Source: Woeseiaceae bacterium
Lineage (GTDB): Bacteria > Pseudomonadota > Gammaproteobacteria > Steroidobacterales > Woeseiaceae
Assembly: GCA_024640345.1 (NCBI GenBank)
Contig: JAHEFD010000018.1
Location: forward strand, 1 to 42,684
Direction: 5' to 3'
Length of the DNA: 42,684 nucleotides
Below the pieces are notes generated by a model. It made no database searches. It was given only the letters and a program-made list of their open reading frames with translations, and was not told the DNA's origin. The stretch's first letter is position 1, and each line of letters starts with the position of its first letter. Below are positions 9,735 through 18,275 of this stretch, piece after piece. The position numbers and the translations under genes were made by a program.

Positions 9735-10754
9735 TCAAGCCGCGCGAACACCGGCACCAGCCAGGTCCAGCACGAGCTGCATCGCCAGCTGCCAGGGATC
9801 CACCCGCAGCTGGCCCTTTGCCGCGGCATCCGCTCGACGTGCCAGCTGCAGCATGGCGTAAAACTCGGTCCCCTGGTGCCGCCCGATACAAGCCCGCACC
9901 AACGCCTCACGGTTTTGCCACACGCCGGCTTTTCGCATACTGCTGCTCAAGTCCATCCCGGCGCGTAAATTGTCCGACAAGCCTGCAAGCATCCGCAGCT
10001 CGCGCGTCAGCGCCCACATGACAATGACCGGCTCAACGCCTTCTGTCCTTACGCCACCCAATATTCGAACTGCGCGCGCCGCGTTGCCACCCACTGCGGC
10101 ATCGACAAGCTTGTAAACGTCAAACCGACTCGAATCAGCAACGGCAGCATCAGCGTCCTTTGCAGTTACCGGCCCTTCACCGTGTAGCAGGCGCAGCTTT
10201 TCAATTTCCTGCTGCGCGGCGAGCAGGTTTCCTTCCACACGATCTGCGATCAGCCGTACCGCATCCCTGTCGGGTTGAAGACCCAGCTGTTTCATACGCT
10301 CATTGATCCAGGCTGGCAGCTCACGAAGACCTACCGGCCAGACCTGGGTGACCGCACCCGCCGCATCAAGCGCTTTCACCCACTTTGCGTTCTGCGAACT
10401 GCGATCGAGCTTTGGCGCGCTAACGATGAACATCAGGTCGTCACCGGCGTCGGCCGTAAACTCTGCGATTGCCGCGCTGCCTTTGACGCCGGGCTTGCCC
10501 GTTGGCAGGCGCAGTTCAATGATTCGTTTTTCGGCAAACAACGAAAGATTGCCGCCCGCACGCCCGAGTTCCCCCCAGTCGAAACCGGTGGTCTGCACGA
10601 AAAGCTCCCTCGAGCCGAAACCCAGTTCGCGCGCCCTGGCACGAATGGCATCCAGTGCTTCCTGCACCAGCAGATGCTCATCACCGGTAACCAGATAGCA
10701 GGGCAACAGGGATTTCTTGAGGTGGGACGTCAGTTGATTTGCGGCGATTTTCAC
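9735..10754 (-). CDS. holA: DNA polymerase III delta subunit HolA
   Basis: A 339-residue delta subunit of the clamp loader, which opens the beta sliding clamp. The product shows the AAA+-like fold of the family: an N-terminal YLVTGDEHLLVQEALD segment equivalent to a degenerate nucleotide site, a central VEGNLLAAQQEIEKLRLL motif typical of HolA, and a helical C-terminal collar domain. The start is GTG at 10754. It is normally directly downstream of lptE, but here about 7 kb of other genes separate the two. nadD follows 25 bases later. Confidence 0.95.
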   Translation of the reverse strand: MKIAANQLTSHLKKSLLPCYLVTGDEHLLVQEALDAIRARARELGFGSRELFVQTTGFDWGELGRAGGNLSLFAEKRIIELRLPTGKPGVKGSAAIAEFTADAGDDLMFIVSAPKLDRSSQNAKWVKALDAAGAVTQVWPVGLRELPAWINERMKQLGLQPDRDAVRLIADRVEGNLLAAQQEIEKLRLLHGEGPVTAKDADAAVADSSRFDVYKLVDAAVGGNAARAVRILGGVRTEGVEPVIVMWALTRELRMLAGLSDNLRAGMDLSSSMRKAGVWQNREALVRACIGRHQGTEFYAMLQLARRADAAAKGQLRVDPWQLAMQLVLDLAGAGVRAA

Positions 10755-10818
10755 GCAGAAAACAGAATAGTGGCTGGCATCAGATAATACCTGCCGTAAA
10801 TGGATTCGTCACAGCTCT

Positions 10819-11079
10819 TTACCGTGTTTCAATCTGGCTGAGCGCAACGCCTTCCCCCTCCAGCAACACGGGAATGCCATCGTCCACCGGGTACATGATC
10901 TTGCCGTCATCGGTAACCAGGGCCTCTTTCAGGCTGCCTTCAAGCACGACTCCGTCGCGGTTCATCACTTTGCCAGCGTTTATCGCGCCATTGACCGACT
11001 TCAGGAGATCCGCGCGCGCCAGCGACAATCCCTTGTGGGTCACCGGGCAACAGAGTATCGAGAGCAATTTCTTATCCAT
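10819..11079 (-). CDS. Trm112/YcaR-like small protein without zinc cysteines
   Basis: An 86-residue Trm112 family (UPF0434) protein. The N-terminus MDKKLLSILCCPVTHKGLSL and the C-terminal block YPVDDGIPVLLEGEGVAL match the family. The classic zinc form has CPxC motifs, but here the first site reads CPVT and no second cysteine pair exists, so zinc binding is unlikely. A ~25-residue insert separates the two blocks. ATG 11079 is chosen because homology begins there; a frame-extending ATG at 11109 adds only ten residues. Trm112 proteins activate methyltransferases in eukaryotes and archaea, while the bacterial role is unsettled. The gene is divergent from the MerC-like gene and 64 bases upstream of holA. 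Confidence 0.8.
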   Translation of the reverse strand: MDKKLLSILCCPVTHKGLSLARADLLKSVNGAINAGKVMNRDGVVLEGSLKEALVTDDGKIMYPVDDGIPVLLEGEGVALSQIETR

Positions 11080-11126
11080 TTTTTTAGCCAGCAAATCCTT
11101 AAAATACAATAACTTGATAACGTTAT

Positions 11127-11141
11127 TGTTATGTTATACCA
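11127..11141. promoter_or_regulatory. Zur-box-like palindrome in a divergent promoter region
   Basis: TGTTATGTTATACCA matches the gammaproteobacterial Zur-box core TGTTATAATATAACA, as I remember it, at 12 of 15 positions. It lies between the Trm112-like gene (minus) and the MerC-like gene (plus), in AT-rich DNA. A TTGATA at 11114-11119 with TATACC at 11135-11140 could be a weak plus-strand promoter (spacer 15) that the site would overlap. The region also holds repeated GTTAT units, so a chance match in biased sequence cannot be excluded. Confidence 0.35.
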
Positions 11142-11227
11142 TTTTAACCCACGCGGCGTGCAATGGCGGTCTGTTTTCTCCGGAAACGACATTGGCGCCC
11201 GCTTCCCGAGCATAGCTGCACACGCCA

Positions 11228-11629
11228 ATGGATAACAGTTCCAGACGACGAGTTTTACTCGACAAGATAGCCGTCGGCTTGTCCGGGCTTTGTCTGCTGC
11301 ATTGTTTGTTGTTGCCCTTTGTCGTCGCTTTCCTGCCATTCCTCGGCCAGCTTGAAGACGACCATCTACACACCGAACTGCTGCTTTTTGTCATACCGGT
11401 CAGCGTCATTGCGCTAACCGTGGGATATCGGCGCCACCGGCAGATCGGCGTCATACTGTGGGGGGCAGCCGGCCTCGCGATCCTGACGATTGGTGCATTG
11501 GTTGTACACGATCTCTACGGTCTCGCTGCAGATCGTGCGACGACGATCAGCGGCTCATTAATCCTCGCCTTCACTCACTTTCGCAACTTCCGGCTCGCAA
11601 AAAAGGATCTGCAGTCAATTCCTCAGTGA
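11228..11629 (+). CDS. MerC-domain inner-membrane protein
   Basis: A 133-residue MerC-like protein with four predicted membrane helices (about residues 13-37, 49-64, 72-94 and 103-116). The first helix carries the Cys/His pattern of the chromosomal MerC family (GLCLLHCLLLPF), and the later conserved block SGSLILAFTHFRNFR is present. MerC of mercury operons moves Hg2+ inward, but chromosomal relatives without mer genes, as here, have no proven substrate. It is the only plus-strand gene among about 22 minus-strand genes, and its last 15 bases overlap the end of the convergent 344-residue membrane protein gene. The start at 11228 has no strong ribosome binding site. Confidence 0.8.
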   Translation: MDNSSRRRVLLDKIAVGLSGLCLLHCLLLPFVVAFLPFLGQLEDDHLHTELLLFVIPVSVIALTVGYRRHRQIGVILWGAAGLAILTIGALVVHDLYGLAADRATTISGSLILAFTHFRNFRLAKKDLQSIPQ

Positions 11630-12649
11630 CGCGAGCAAATCGTCGCGCCGATATTTCTGAGCCAGTTCAAGAGCGTGTTGCCGATCATTCTCCCTGGGCT
11701 TCCACCCGGGATTCTCGTGAAGACAGATCGAAATCACCTTCAAGGCTTTAGCGTCCAAATCATGATGTAGCAAATGCGCAAGGTAATCCTGTGCAAAAAA
11801 GAGCGCGGCATCCTTTGATTCCCATTTCAACAATTTATTGAAAAACCAGGCTGATGCCTGGTGGACATCAGGCTCCTTTTGAATCCAGTCCCTGATGTGC
11901 GCAAAGCCGCCTTCCCGATTTCCCCTGCTAATAAAGCCGTAAGCATGAGACGCCACTTTCTCGCGCTCCTTATCCAGGTCAGCGGCGATTTCCTCCACCG
12001 TTTGCAGAACCTGGTCATCCAGCCTGAGTTCGACCGCTATATCCCTCGAATAGAGTACGGCGCCAGTCAGGGTGAAAACCAGGATCGTTTGATAGCTCGT
12101 TCCGAGATCGACGAAAAACAACGGCACACTCAGTCGGCCCAAAAGTGACAGCAAAATTGTGATTCCGGCAATGACAACGGGCACCATTAAATAAGACAGC
12201 CCGCATGCACGAAACATCCGCGCAATCGCCGCCGGGTTGAGGCTTTCTATTGGTGAATGCGTAATCGCGAGAATGGCCAGCGACGCCGGCAATACGAGCA
12301 AAATCGCAGCCCCGTAGACAAATGACCAGCCAAACCCGTATCCCGAAACTGCAACGCCACCCCATATGAGAAGCGCTACCAGGACGAGCGGCGTAAGGCT
12401 CCAGAAATTTTCTGCCGGATCGAACATTTCGGCCGTCGGCACTGGCGCCTCTTTTCCGTTTGCACGTGCCTCGAGAAGATAAAGCAAATAACGATAATAG
12501 GCCGGTGCGACCAGCACGAGCAGCCAGATGCCCAGCATGCCGGCGGCTTTCGCTATCGCAAACACAATCCAGAAGAACAGCATGGCCATGACAATTGCCA
12601 AATCTGTTAACGGGTAAAGGAGTTCACGCAGAAGATCAGTGGGCTTCAC
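11615..12649 (-). CDS. Multi-pass membrane protein with helical C-terminal domain, unknown
   Basis: The 344-residue product has about six hydrophobic segments in residues 15-205, including [20 protein letters not shown] and [17 protein letters not shown] soluble helix-rich domain follows (residues ~210-344) with repeat-like units such as [18 protein letters not shown] and [14 protein letters not shown], reminiscent of TPR-type repeats. The start is GTG at 12649 with AGGAGG six bases upstream, inside the yidD 3' end (14-base overlap), so translation is probably coupled to yidD. I do not recognise a characterised family. Coupling to yidD hints at an envelope role, which is inference only. Confidence 0.8.
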   Translation of the reverse strand: MKPTDLLRELLYPLTDLAIVMAMLFFWIVFAIAKAAGMLGIWLLVLVAPAYYRYLLYLLEARANGKEAPVPTAEMFDPAENFWSLTPLVLVALLIWGGVAVSGYGFGWSFVYGAAILLVLPASLAILAITHSPIESLNPAAIARMFRACGLSYLMVPVVIAGITILLSLLGRLSVPLFFVDLGTSYQTILVFTLTGAVLYSRDIAVELRLDDQVLQTVEEIAADLDKEREKVASHAYGFISRGNREGGFAHIRDWIQKEPDVHQASAWFFNKLLKWESKDAALFFAQDYLAHLLHHDLDAKALKVISICLHENPGWKPRENDRQHALELAQKYRRDDLLASLRN

Positions 12650-12896
12650 GATGCTCCTCCTCGGATTCGGGAACCGGGTCGTAGCCGGAACCGCCCCAGG
12701 GGTGGCAGCGACCGATTCGCTTCAGTGCAAGCCAGCCGCCTTTGAAGGCACCGTATTTTTTCAGCGCTTCCTCGGCATAGGCCGAGCAACTGGGCTGGTA
12801 ACGACAATTCGCGCCCAGCAGCGGTGAAATGGCATATCGATAGATCCACACAAGTCCCAACAGAGGCCAGGCCAGCGCTCTGCCGATAATACCCAC
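12636..12896 (-). CDS. yidD: Membrane protein insertion efficiency factor YidD
   Basis: An 86-residue YidD (UPF0161) protein: a short amphipathic membrane-associated protein that helps YidC-dependent insertion. It has the conserved core [20 protein letters not shown] with three cysteines, then the [18 protein letters not shown] motif. In most Gammaproteobacteria yidD lies between rnpA and yidC near the origin. Here it stands between sufE (one base upstream) and a 344-residue membrane protein, so it has moved. The sequence looks intact. Confidence 0.95.
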   Translation of the reverse strand: MGIIGRALAWPLLGLVWIYRYAISPLLGANCRYQPSCSAYAEEALKKYGAFKGGWLALKRIGRCHPWGGSGYDPVPESEEEHREAH

Positions 12897-12897
12897 G

Positions 12898-13320
12898 TCA
12901 GGCGACCCGAACCGCCCCGGCGGCGAATGCGTGAATAGCCTTCAGCATCGAGGCCAGTCCATTGCTGCGAGTCGGACTCAGGTGCTGCTCCAGCTGGAGT
13001 GCCGATACAAAATCGGCGGGTGTATCGAGAATATCTTCCGGCTTTCGATCATTGTAAATACGAAGCAGGACGGCAATCAGGCCGGAAACGATAGCGGCAT
13101 CGCTGGTTGCCTGAAGGTGCAGCCGGTCACCGTTCATTTTCGCGAGAAACCAGACCTGCGATTGACAACCCCGTATCTTGTTCGCATCTGTTTTCTCTGC
13201 TTGCGGAAATTCCGGCAAGCGACGCCCGAGATCAATTATGTATTGGTACCGATCCATCCAGTCGTCGAAGAACTGAAACTCTTCGATAAGTTCAGACTGT
13301 GCCTGCTGCACCTCGTTCAT
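12898..13320 (-). CDS. sufE: SufE cysteine desulfuration protein
   Basis: A 140-residue SufE family protein, which accepts persulfide sulfur from the SufS or CsdA desulfurase and passes it on to Fe-S assembly. The active cysteine is C52 within [10 protein letters not shown], the family hallmark. Other conserved blocks are [17 protein letters not shown] and [19 protein letters not shown] sequence around residue 78. Its ATG overlaps the cysS stop codon (TGATG), and yidD follows after one base, so cysS-sufE-yidD form one tight unit. No sufS or sufBCD lies nearby. Confidence 0.94.
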   Translation of the reverse strand: MNEVQQAQSELIEEFQFFDDWMDRYQYIIDLGRRLPEFPQAEKTDANKIRGCQSQVWFLAKMNGDRLHLQATSDAAIVSGLIAVLLRIYNDRKPEDILDTPADFVSALQLEQHLSPTRSNGLASMLKAIHAFAAGAVRVA

Positions 13321-14696
13321 CAGCTTCGCCGCCAGCGCGCACCAGTCGGGCTGTCCTCAATCGTAATCCCTGCGGCGGCCAGCTGATCGCGGATTGAATC
13401 CGCCGTGGCGAAGTCACGGCTCGCCCTGGCTTCGTCGCGTTGTTTCAACAACGATTCGATATCATCGGCTGACAGCTCGCTGTCATTATTTCCCGCAAAC
13501 CAGGATTCGGCGTCCATTTGCAATATTCCCAGCAAGTCCCCCGCTGCCAGGATTTCAGCTGCCAGTTTCCTTCGCTCATTCTCGTCCTTCGCTTTATTCA
13601 GGGCCCGGGCGTAGCTGAATAATTCTGCCATCGCCTTTGGCGAATTAAGATCGTCCTCGAGTGCTTCGATGACGGCGGCCGGTGGGTCGGCCGCCTTTCG
13701 TTCAGCATCTGACAGTTCAATCCCGCGAATGGCACCATACAAGCGATCGAGCATACTTCGCGCACCTTCAAGGGCGGCGTCAGACCAGTCCAGGGGCTGG
13801 CGGTAATGCGCACCAAGCAACGCGAGACGAATCAGCTCTCCAGGAATCTTCTTGACCATATCGTGCACCAGCAAAACATTGCCGAGCGACTTGGACATCT
13901 TTGTGCTATCGAGACTCAGGAATCCGTTGTGCAACCAGTAACGAGCGAATGGCGCACCATCATGTGCGCAATTGCTTTGCGCCATTTCGTTTTCATGATG
14001 TGGGAAGACAAGATCCTGGCCGCCGGCATGGATATCGATCGTTTCTCCCAAATGCTTCTCCGCCATCGCCGAACACTCGATGTGCCAGCCTGGGCGACCT
14101 CGACCCCACGGGGAATCCCAGCCCGGCAGTTCGGGCGTGGACGGCTTCCACAATACGAAATCCTGTGCCGAACGTTTGTAAGGCGCGACTTCAACTCGCG
14201 CACCGGCAATCATTTCACGCAAATCGCGCTTGGAAAGCTTGCCGTAATCCGGGTCCGAACTGACGTCGAATAGCACGTGACCCTCGGCTTCGTATGCGAA
14301 ACCTTTGTCGATGAGCGTGCCGATCATCACGATCATCTCATCGATGTGTTGCGTGGCCCGTGGCTCGATATCTGGCGGTAAAACACCAAGCGCCCTCATA
14401 TCGTCGTTATAGGCCTTGATGTACTGCGCTGTAATTTCGTCGATCTTCTTGCCACTATCGATGGCGGCCTGGTTGATTTTGTCATCTACGTCCGTAATGT
14501 TGCGGGCATAGCGGAGCTTGTACGAACGCCGCAGTAACCTGGCCAGCAGATCGAAAACGACTGCCGGACGCGCATTGCCGATGTGGGCATAGTTGTAAAC
14601 AGTCGGGCCGCAGAGGTACATCGTGACCTCGCCCTCTTTGTGCGGTTCGAAAGGAAGTTTCCTGCCACGCAATGTGTCATGCAGATGGATGGTCAT
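13320..14696 (-). CDS. cysS: Cysteinyl-tRNA synthetase
   Basis: A 458-residue class I aminoacyl-tRNA synthetase charging tRNA-Cys. The zinc-binding cysteine that recognises the substrate thiol is C29 in [10 protein letters not shown], the HIGH-type motif is YAHIGNARP just after it, the histidine-rich [15 protein letters not shown] block is present, and the KMSKS loop reads [10 protein letters not shown]. Length matches E. coli CysS (461). It stops on the sufE start codon. The upstream 172 bases contain a hairpin that may end the APC permease transcript, so cysS may have its own promoter. Confidence 0.97.
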   Translation of the reverse strand: MTIHLHDTLRGRKLPFEPHKEGEVTMYLCGPTVYNYAHIGNARPAVVFDLLARLLRRSYKLRYARNITDVDDKINQAAIDSGKKIDEITAQYIKAYNDDMRALGVLPPDIEPRATQHIDEMIVMIGTLIDKGFAYEAEGHVLFDVSSDPDYGKLSKRDLREMIAGARVEVAPYKRSAQDFVLWKPSTPELPGWDSPWGRGRPGWHIECSAMAEKHLGETIDIHAGGQDLVFPHHENEMAQSNCAHDGAPFARYWLHNGFLSLDSTKMSKSLGNVLLVHDMVKKIPGELIRLALLGAHYRQPLDWSDAALEGARSMLDRLYGAIRGIELSDAERKAADPPAAVIEALEDDLNSPKAMAELFSYARALNKAKDENERRKLAAEILAAGDLLGILQMDAESWFAGNNDSELSADDIESLLKQRDEARASRDFATADSIRDQLAAAGITIEDSPTGARWRRS

Positions 14697-14835
14697 TCGA
14701 AATAGCGCCGTTTGGTCATCAAAGGTGTCGAAGGGGCCAATGATAACAGCGCTGTGATTAAATCGCCGCGCTCACCTGCGAATTGCGTCCCGGTTGGGGG
14801 CCTTTCATTTGCATAGCAACCCTGGTTACCCGCTC

Positions 14836-14853
14836 GGCAGCACTTTAGCTGCC
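14836..14853 (-). terminator. Hairpin after the APC permease gene, possible terminator
   Basis: GGCAGC and GCTGCC form a perfect six-base stem with loop ACTTTA, 15 bases beyond the permease stop codon. No T-run follows on the minus strand, so if it terminates transcription it is not a classic Rho-independent terminator. Confidence 0.35.
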
Positions 14854-14868
14854 AATGGACCCGTGTCG

Positions 14869-16209
14869 CTAATGGTTCGCGGACTCCAATGCGACAGCGC
14901 GTCGGCGGACAACGAACGAATTGACGGCGTAATAAGCCGCTGAGACTGCTATCAATACACCAAGCCCTTTGGCCTCTTCCGCAGTCAGCTGCCATAACAA
15001 CCATGCGACCAGAAGGAATCCCAGGATCGGAACGACGGGTCCGCCGGGTGCTTTAAACTCGCCAGCCTTCGGGTCGCCATCGCGGCGGCGAAATCGCAGC
15101 ACCGAAAGGCAGACTGCCGCATAGATCACGAGTATCGAACCTGAGGCCAATACCGCCAGGGGTTTGAATGTGCCACTAAGTGCAATGATGCAAATGGCCG
15201 CCGCGTAAACCACGATTGCGATGTGAGGCGTTCTGTATTTCGGGTGCACCTTTGCGAGAGCTTTCGGTAACGTGCCATCCCTTGCCGAAGCAAAAAGAAC
15301 GCGTGGTGTGTTCAGAATGTCCCCGCTGACGGTTGCATAAATGGATATGACGCCACCGACCAGCAGCATCGTTGCGCCCCACTCACCGAAGACTGCAATC
15401 GCAGAAGCAGCCAGCGGCGCTTCGGTATTGTTGGCCAGTTCTGCTCCAAGAACGCCCTGCGCAACAGTCTGCAAACCGACGTATATCAGCAGTATGCAGG
15501 TCAGCCCGAGCAGCAATCCTCTCGGCACAGTCCTCGACGGGTTCGTAATTTCGCCACTACTGCTGAGCGCCGCCTCCGCTCCCGAGAATGCAAACACCAG
15601 GACAAGCGCAGCGGCACTGACGCTCGTCAATGTCGGCCACTCCGGAATGGCCAGGTTTTCGAAATTAATGGCGAAAAGTCCAACGACCAGCAAAAGCAAC
15701 AGGGGCACGAGCTTGGCAATCGTATTGAACACGAAAAGTCGGACGCCCGACTTCACACCCCTGATATTGGCGATGGCCAGAAAAATGAACAGGACGACAA
15801 TAAACAATGCTCGCGGAACAGGATTGCCGAGCGCCGGAATCGCGATTGCCATTGTCTCAACCATCGCAACGGTAATCGCTGCGTCGGATAAAACGCACCA
15901 GCCAAACCAAAGCAGCGTTGAGGCAATGAAACCGGCAAAAGGGCCGAAAGCCTCTTCGATATAGGCATATGCGCCACCACTCCGAGTAATGCGGCTGCCA
16001 ACTTCTGCGAAGCACAGGAACACAAGCGCCACAGCAACCGAGCAGACGATATATGCAAGGATGGCCGCCGAACCCAACTGTGCCGCGACGACCCCGGGCA
16101 ATACAAAGATTCCGCCTCCAACCACCATGTTGACAATGTTGAGGCCAAGGACCCGCGTGCCGATAGTTCGGACCAGCCCTTCATCTTCCTTGCGATCAGA
16201 GTCACTCAT
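14869..16209 (-). CDS. APC family amino acid permease
   Basis: A 446-residue inner-membrane transporter with about twelve hydrophobic helices. The N-terminal helix 1 motif (NIVNMVVGGGIFVLPG) is the unwound substrate-binding region of the amino acid-polyamine-organocation superfamily, and FAFSGAEAALSSSGEI in the middle and ILNTPRVLFASARDGTLP are further family blocks. The ATG at 16209 has AGGAAG eight bases upstream. Substrate cannot be deduced; adjacency to cysS does not prove cysteine transport. The 268 bases between this start and the next gene upstream hold no feature I can identify. Confidence 0.9.
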   Translation of the reverse strand: MSDSDRKEDEGLVRTIGTRVLGLNIVNMVVGGGIFVLPGVVAAQLGSAAILAYIVCSVAVALVFLCFAEVGSRITRSGGAYAYIEEAFGPFAGFIASTLLWFGWCVLSDAAITVAMVETMAIAIPALGNPVPRALFIVVLFIFLAIANIRGVKSGVRLFVFNTIAKLVPLLLLLVVGLFAINFENLAIPEWPTLTSVSAAALVLVFAFSGAEAALSSSGEITNPSRTVPRGLLLGLTCILLIYVGLQTVAQGVLGAELANNTEAPLAASAIAVFGEWGATMLLVGGVISIYATVSGDILNTPRVLFASARDGTLPKALAKVHPKYRTPHIAIVVYAAAICIIALSGTFKPLAVLASGSILVIYAAVCLSVLRFRRRDGDPKAGEFKAPGGPVVPILGFLLVAWLLWQLTAEEAKGLGVLIAVSAAYYAVNSFVVRRRAVALESANH

Positions 16210-16477
16210 TCAGCAGACTTCCTGTTGTTGTCAGGGGCAGGTATTCGATTGATGCTTGGCGACTCAATGAAAACATTTGCAGTACGAGAGGTGCCGCCGC
16301 CCAGAGTACACACAAGTCCGCCTCCAGTCGAAAAACCGGCACACGATTTCCACAGCGGATGCAAAACGGGAATACAGAATCAGGCGGGTTGCCGAAGGCC
16401 AACAAACTTCTCGTTAATCGTACACCCACCCCGGACGTGCACTGCAAGAAAACAACGCGATGACCCTTCCCCGCCCG

Positions 16478-17176
16478 TCAAAATCTCCCTTTCGACTTGG
16501 GCAAACGACCTGCACGCCTTTTTGCGGCGACGGTTTGCGGCTCCTGAAGGGCAATCGCTTTAGCCTGGTAGGCATATTCAATCGTACCGATCAACCAGAG
16601 GAAATAAGCAGACAACTCGATGAATTCCTCGACGGCCAGCTTCACGACGCGGTGGTAATCATTACCCAGTATCGACATCCATAAGGGCTCGTGCCCGATC
16701 AATGGTACGAAAGCGAAAATAATCGTCGCGCCGGCAAATAACAGCGTCATACCGGGCGACGGCCACAACCTGAGCCAGGCGACTCGAAACCGTCGGCGAT
16801 GCCGGTAAACGTAAGCAATCAGCACCGACAGCACGATACCGAGAAGCACCTGCCAGAAATTATCGGCAATGAACAGGTCGAGAAAATAATCCAGTTCACG
16901 AATAAAAAATATCAGCGCCATTCCGCCAAAAGCAAATGCAATCGGACGTTGTGACGGGCAGTTGGCGGCGACCCACGCATAAAGTAGCCCGCAAATGAAA
17001 AGAATGCCCACCTGGATCAACTCCACCGGCGAATATTCGCTCGTACCAAGGGTATCCCCGTCACCGGCATAGACCAGTAGCTTCAGGCTGCCCGGCGAGG
17101 CAATTTCCAGCGTGGTCAGCATCCACGTGAAAAGCGCAATTCCGAGGAAATAGAGGATATAGCGAATGAGTGCCAT
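16478..17176 (-). CDS. Six-helix membrane protein of unknown function
   Basis: The 232-residue product has about six membrane segments (around residues 4-22, 52-70, 78-97, 107-128, 143-160 and 190-212) and a basic, likely cytoplasmic, tail (AAKRRAGRLPKSKGRF). Several charged residues lie in or next to helices (FFIRELDYFLDLF, VKLAVEEFIELSAYFLW), suggesting a channel, carrier or enzyme rather than a simple anchor. ATG 17176 is preferred to an ATG 13 codons upstream because the hydrophobic N-terminus begins there. No family is recognised. It lies about 100 bases after the HExxH protein on the same strand. Confidence 0.75.
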   Translation of the reverse strand: MALIRYILYFLGIALFTWMLTTLEIASPGSLKLLVYAGDGDTLGTSEYSPVELIQVGILFICGLLYAWVAANCPSQRPIAFAFGGMALIFFIRELDYFLDLFIADNFWQVLLGIVLSVLIAYVYRHRRRFRVAWLRLWPSPGMTLLFAGATIIFAFVPLIGHEPLWMSILGNDYHRVVKLAVEEFIELSAYFLWLIGTIEYAYQAKAIALQEPQTVAAKRRAGRLPKSKGRF

Positions 17177-17274
17177 ACATCGCCCAGCAACAAAAAGCCG
17201 GCCATCATATTGCACAGTGCGGGCGCCAAGCGCCAGCGGAAGAAATGCGTGTCGCTCCTAAGTCCTTGATTCTG

Positions 17275-17787
17275 TTACTCGTCGCGCAGGCAAAATACTG
17301 GGTCCGCGGCCGGACTGAGCAAGCCTTCGGCCTCGAGCCACGCTTTCGCATCATCGGCGTCGTCGGAGAACCAGCGCGCCGTATTGCCGAGACGAAAGCT
17401 GTAACCCCAGGCATCCATGTCTCGCATGAGCCTGTCGCTGCCAACTCCTGCCACGTAATCGGCAAGTACGATCTGCAGGTAACAGACAGCCGCCTCTTCC
17501 AGGTCGTCGCCGCCAGCGTCGCGAACCAGGTGTGCGCGACGTTCTTTCGACATGCAGATGATGTGACAAACTTCATGTAACAAGGAGTGCACGGGTGTGT
17601 CACTGCGGACAAAAACGCGCCTGCCGATGACGCCCGCTTCGGGATCACCCCAGAAGCTCCCGGCAATTGCTGTTCCGTCGCTAACCCACTCTACTTCGAT
17701 GCCAAAACGGCCCAGGAAACGGGCTATTAGTTCACGATCAAGCTCTCCGGCACGCATAACTTCATGCTGTGTCACCGACTGGGTCAT
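17275..17787 (-). CDS. HExxH zincin-like protein, possible M78/ImmA-IrrE relative
   Basis: A 170-residue soluble protein with the zinc protease motif HEVCH at residues 71-75 in a hydrophobic helix (HSLLHEVCHIICM). About 22 residues later comes EEAAVCYLQIVLADY, which resembles the second-helix glutamate motif of ImmA/IrrE (M78) peptidases (ExEAxxFA). A beta-rich N-terminal part (residues 28-62) precedes the motif, as in minimal zincins. There is no signal peptide, so it is probably cytosolic. The start at 17787 is 11 bases after the lptE stop. The protease call rests on motif spacing only; substrate and role are unknown. Confidence 0.7.
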   Translation of the reverse strand: MTQSVTQHEVMRAGELDRELIARFLGRFGIEVEWVSDGTAIAGSFWGDPEAGVIGRRVFVRSDTPVHSLLHEVCHIICMSKERRAHLVRDAGGDDLEEAAVCYLQIVLADYVAGVGSDRLMRDMDAWGYSFRLGNTARWFSDDADDAKAWLEAEGLLSPAADPVFCLRDE

Positions 17788-17798
17788 CGCAAATCAGC

Positions 17799-18275
17799 TC
17801 AAAGAGCGGAGAGCTGAATGAGCACGATGCGCGTGAGATCGTCGACGATCGCCTCGCGAAGTAACTGCTCTTCTTTTTCCTTTCCGAGTACCAGCGTCTC
17901 GTCCCAGGTATAGTCGCGCGTCAAAGTCTGTGTCCGCGGCGAAAGAATCACTTTGTCTGACGTCGTAACGCCATAAACGACGGTATAGAAAACCTCGAAC
18001 TCTCGCGGAACATTTCTCGCGGAGACCGATAGAACCCGCTGTCCCGTGTCGTCCGCGTTGATGCTGAAGATAGCCGTTGAATCGGCCGGGTCATCGACAA
18101 TTTCGACACCGGAACTTCGCAGCGCCTCATTCAGCTCACGGTAAAAGAGTGTGCGACGATCATTGGTCTCGATATAGGTTCGCGCCAGTTCCGGCGACAT
18201 CGTTGCCGCACCACGCAGCTGAAAGCCGCACCCTGACAGGAGCAGTGTGACCAGGGCAACCGAGATCTTAAACAA
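17799..18275 (-). CDS. lptE: LPS-assembly lipoprotein LptE
   Basis: A 158-residue lipoprotein with signal peptide and lipobox LLSGC (lipidated C16) followed by [14 protein letters not shown], the LptE hallmark. LptE plugs the LptD beta-barrel in the outer membrane and delivers lipopolysaccharide to the cell surface. The later segment [19 protein letters not shown] is also typical. It overlaps the leuS 3' end by eight bases, the usual leuS-lptE arrangement. holA, the normal next gene, lies about 7 kb further on. Confidence 0.95.
   Translation of the reverse strand: MFKISVALVTLLLSGCGFQLRGAATMSPELARTYIETNDRRTLFYRELNEALRSSGVEIVDDPADSTAIFSINADDTGQRVLSVSARNVPREFEVFYTVVYGVTTSDKVILSPRTQTLTRDYTWDETLVLGKEKEEQLLREAIVDDLTRIVLIQLSAL

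Noticed and set aside
16210-16477. Possible gene or RNA in the 268-base gap upstream of the permease
   Set aside because: No frame has a ribosome binding site or a convincing protein, and no strong stem-loop or promoter pair stands out.
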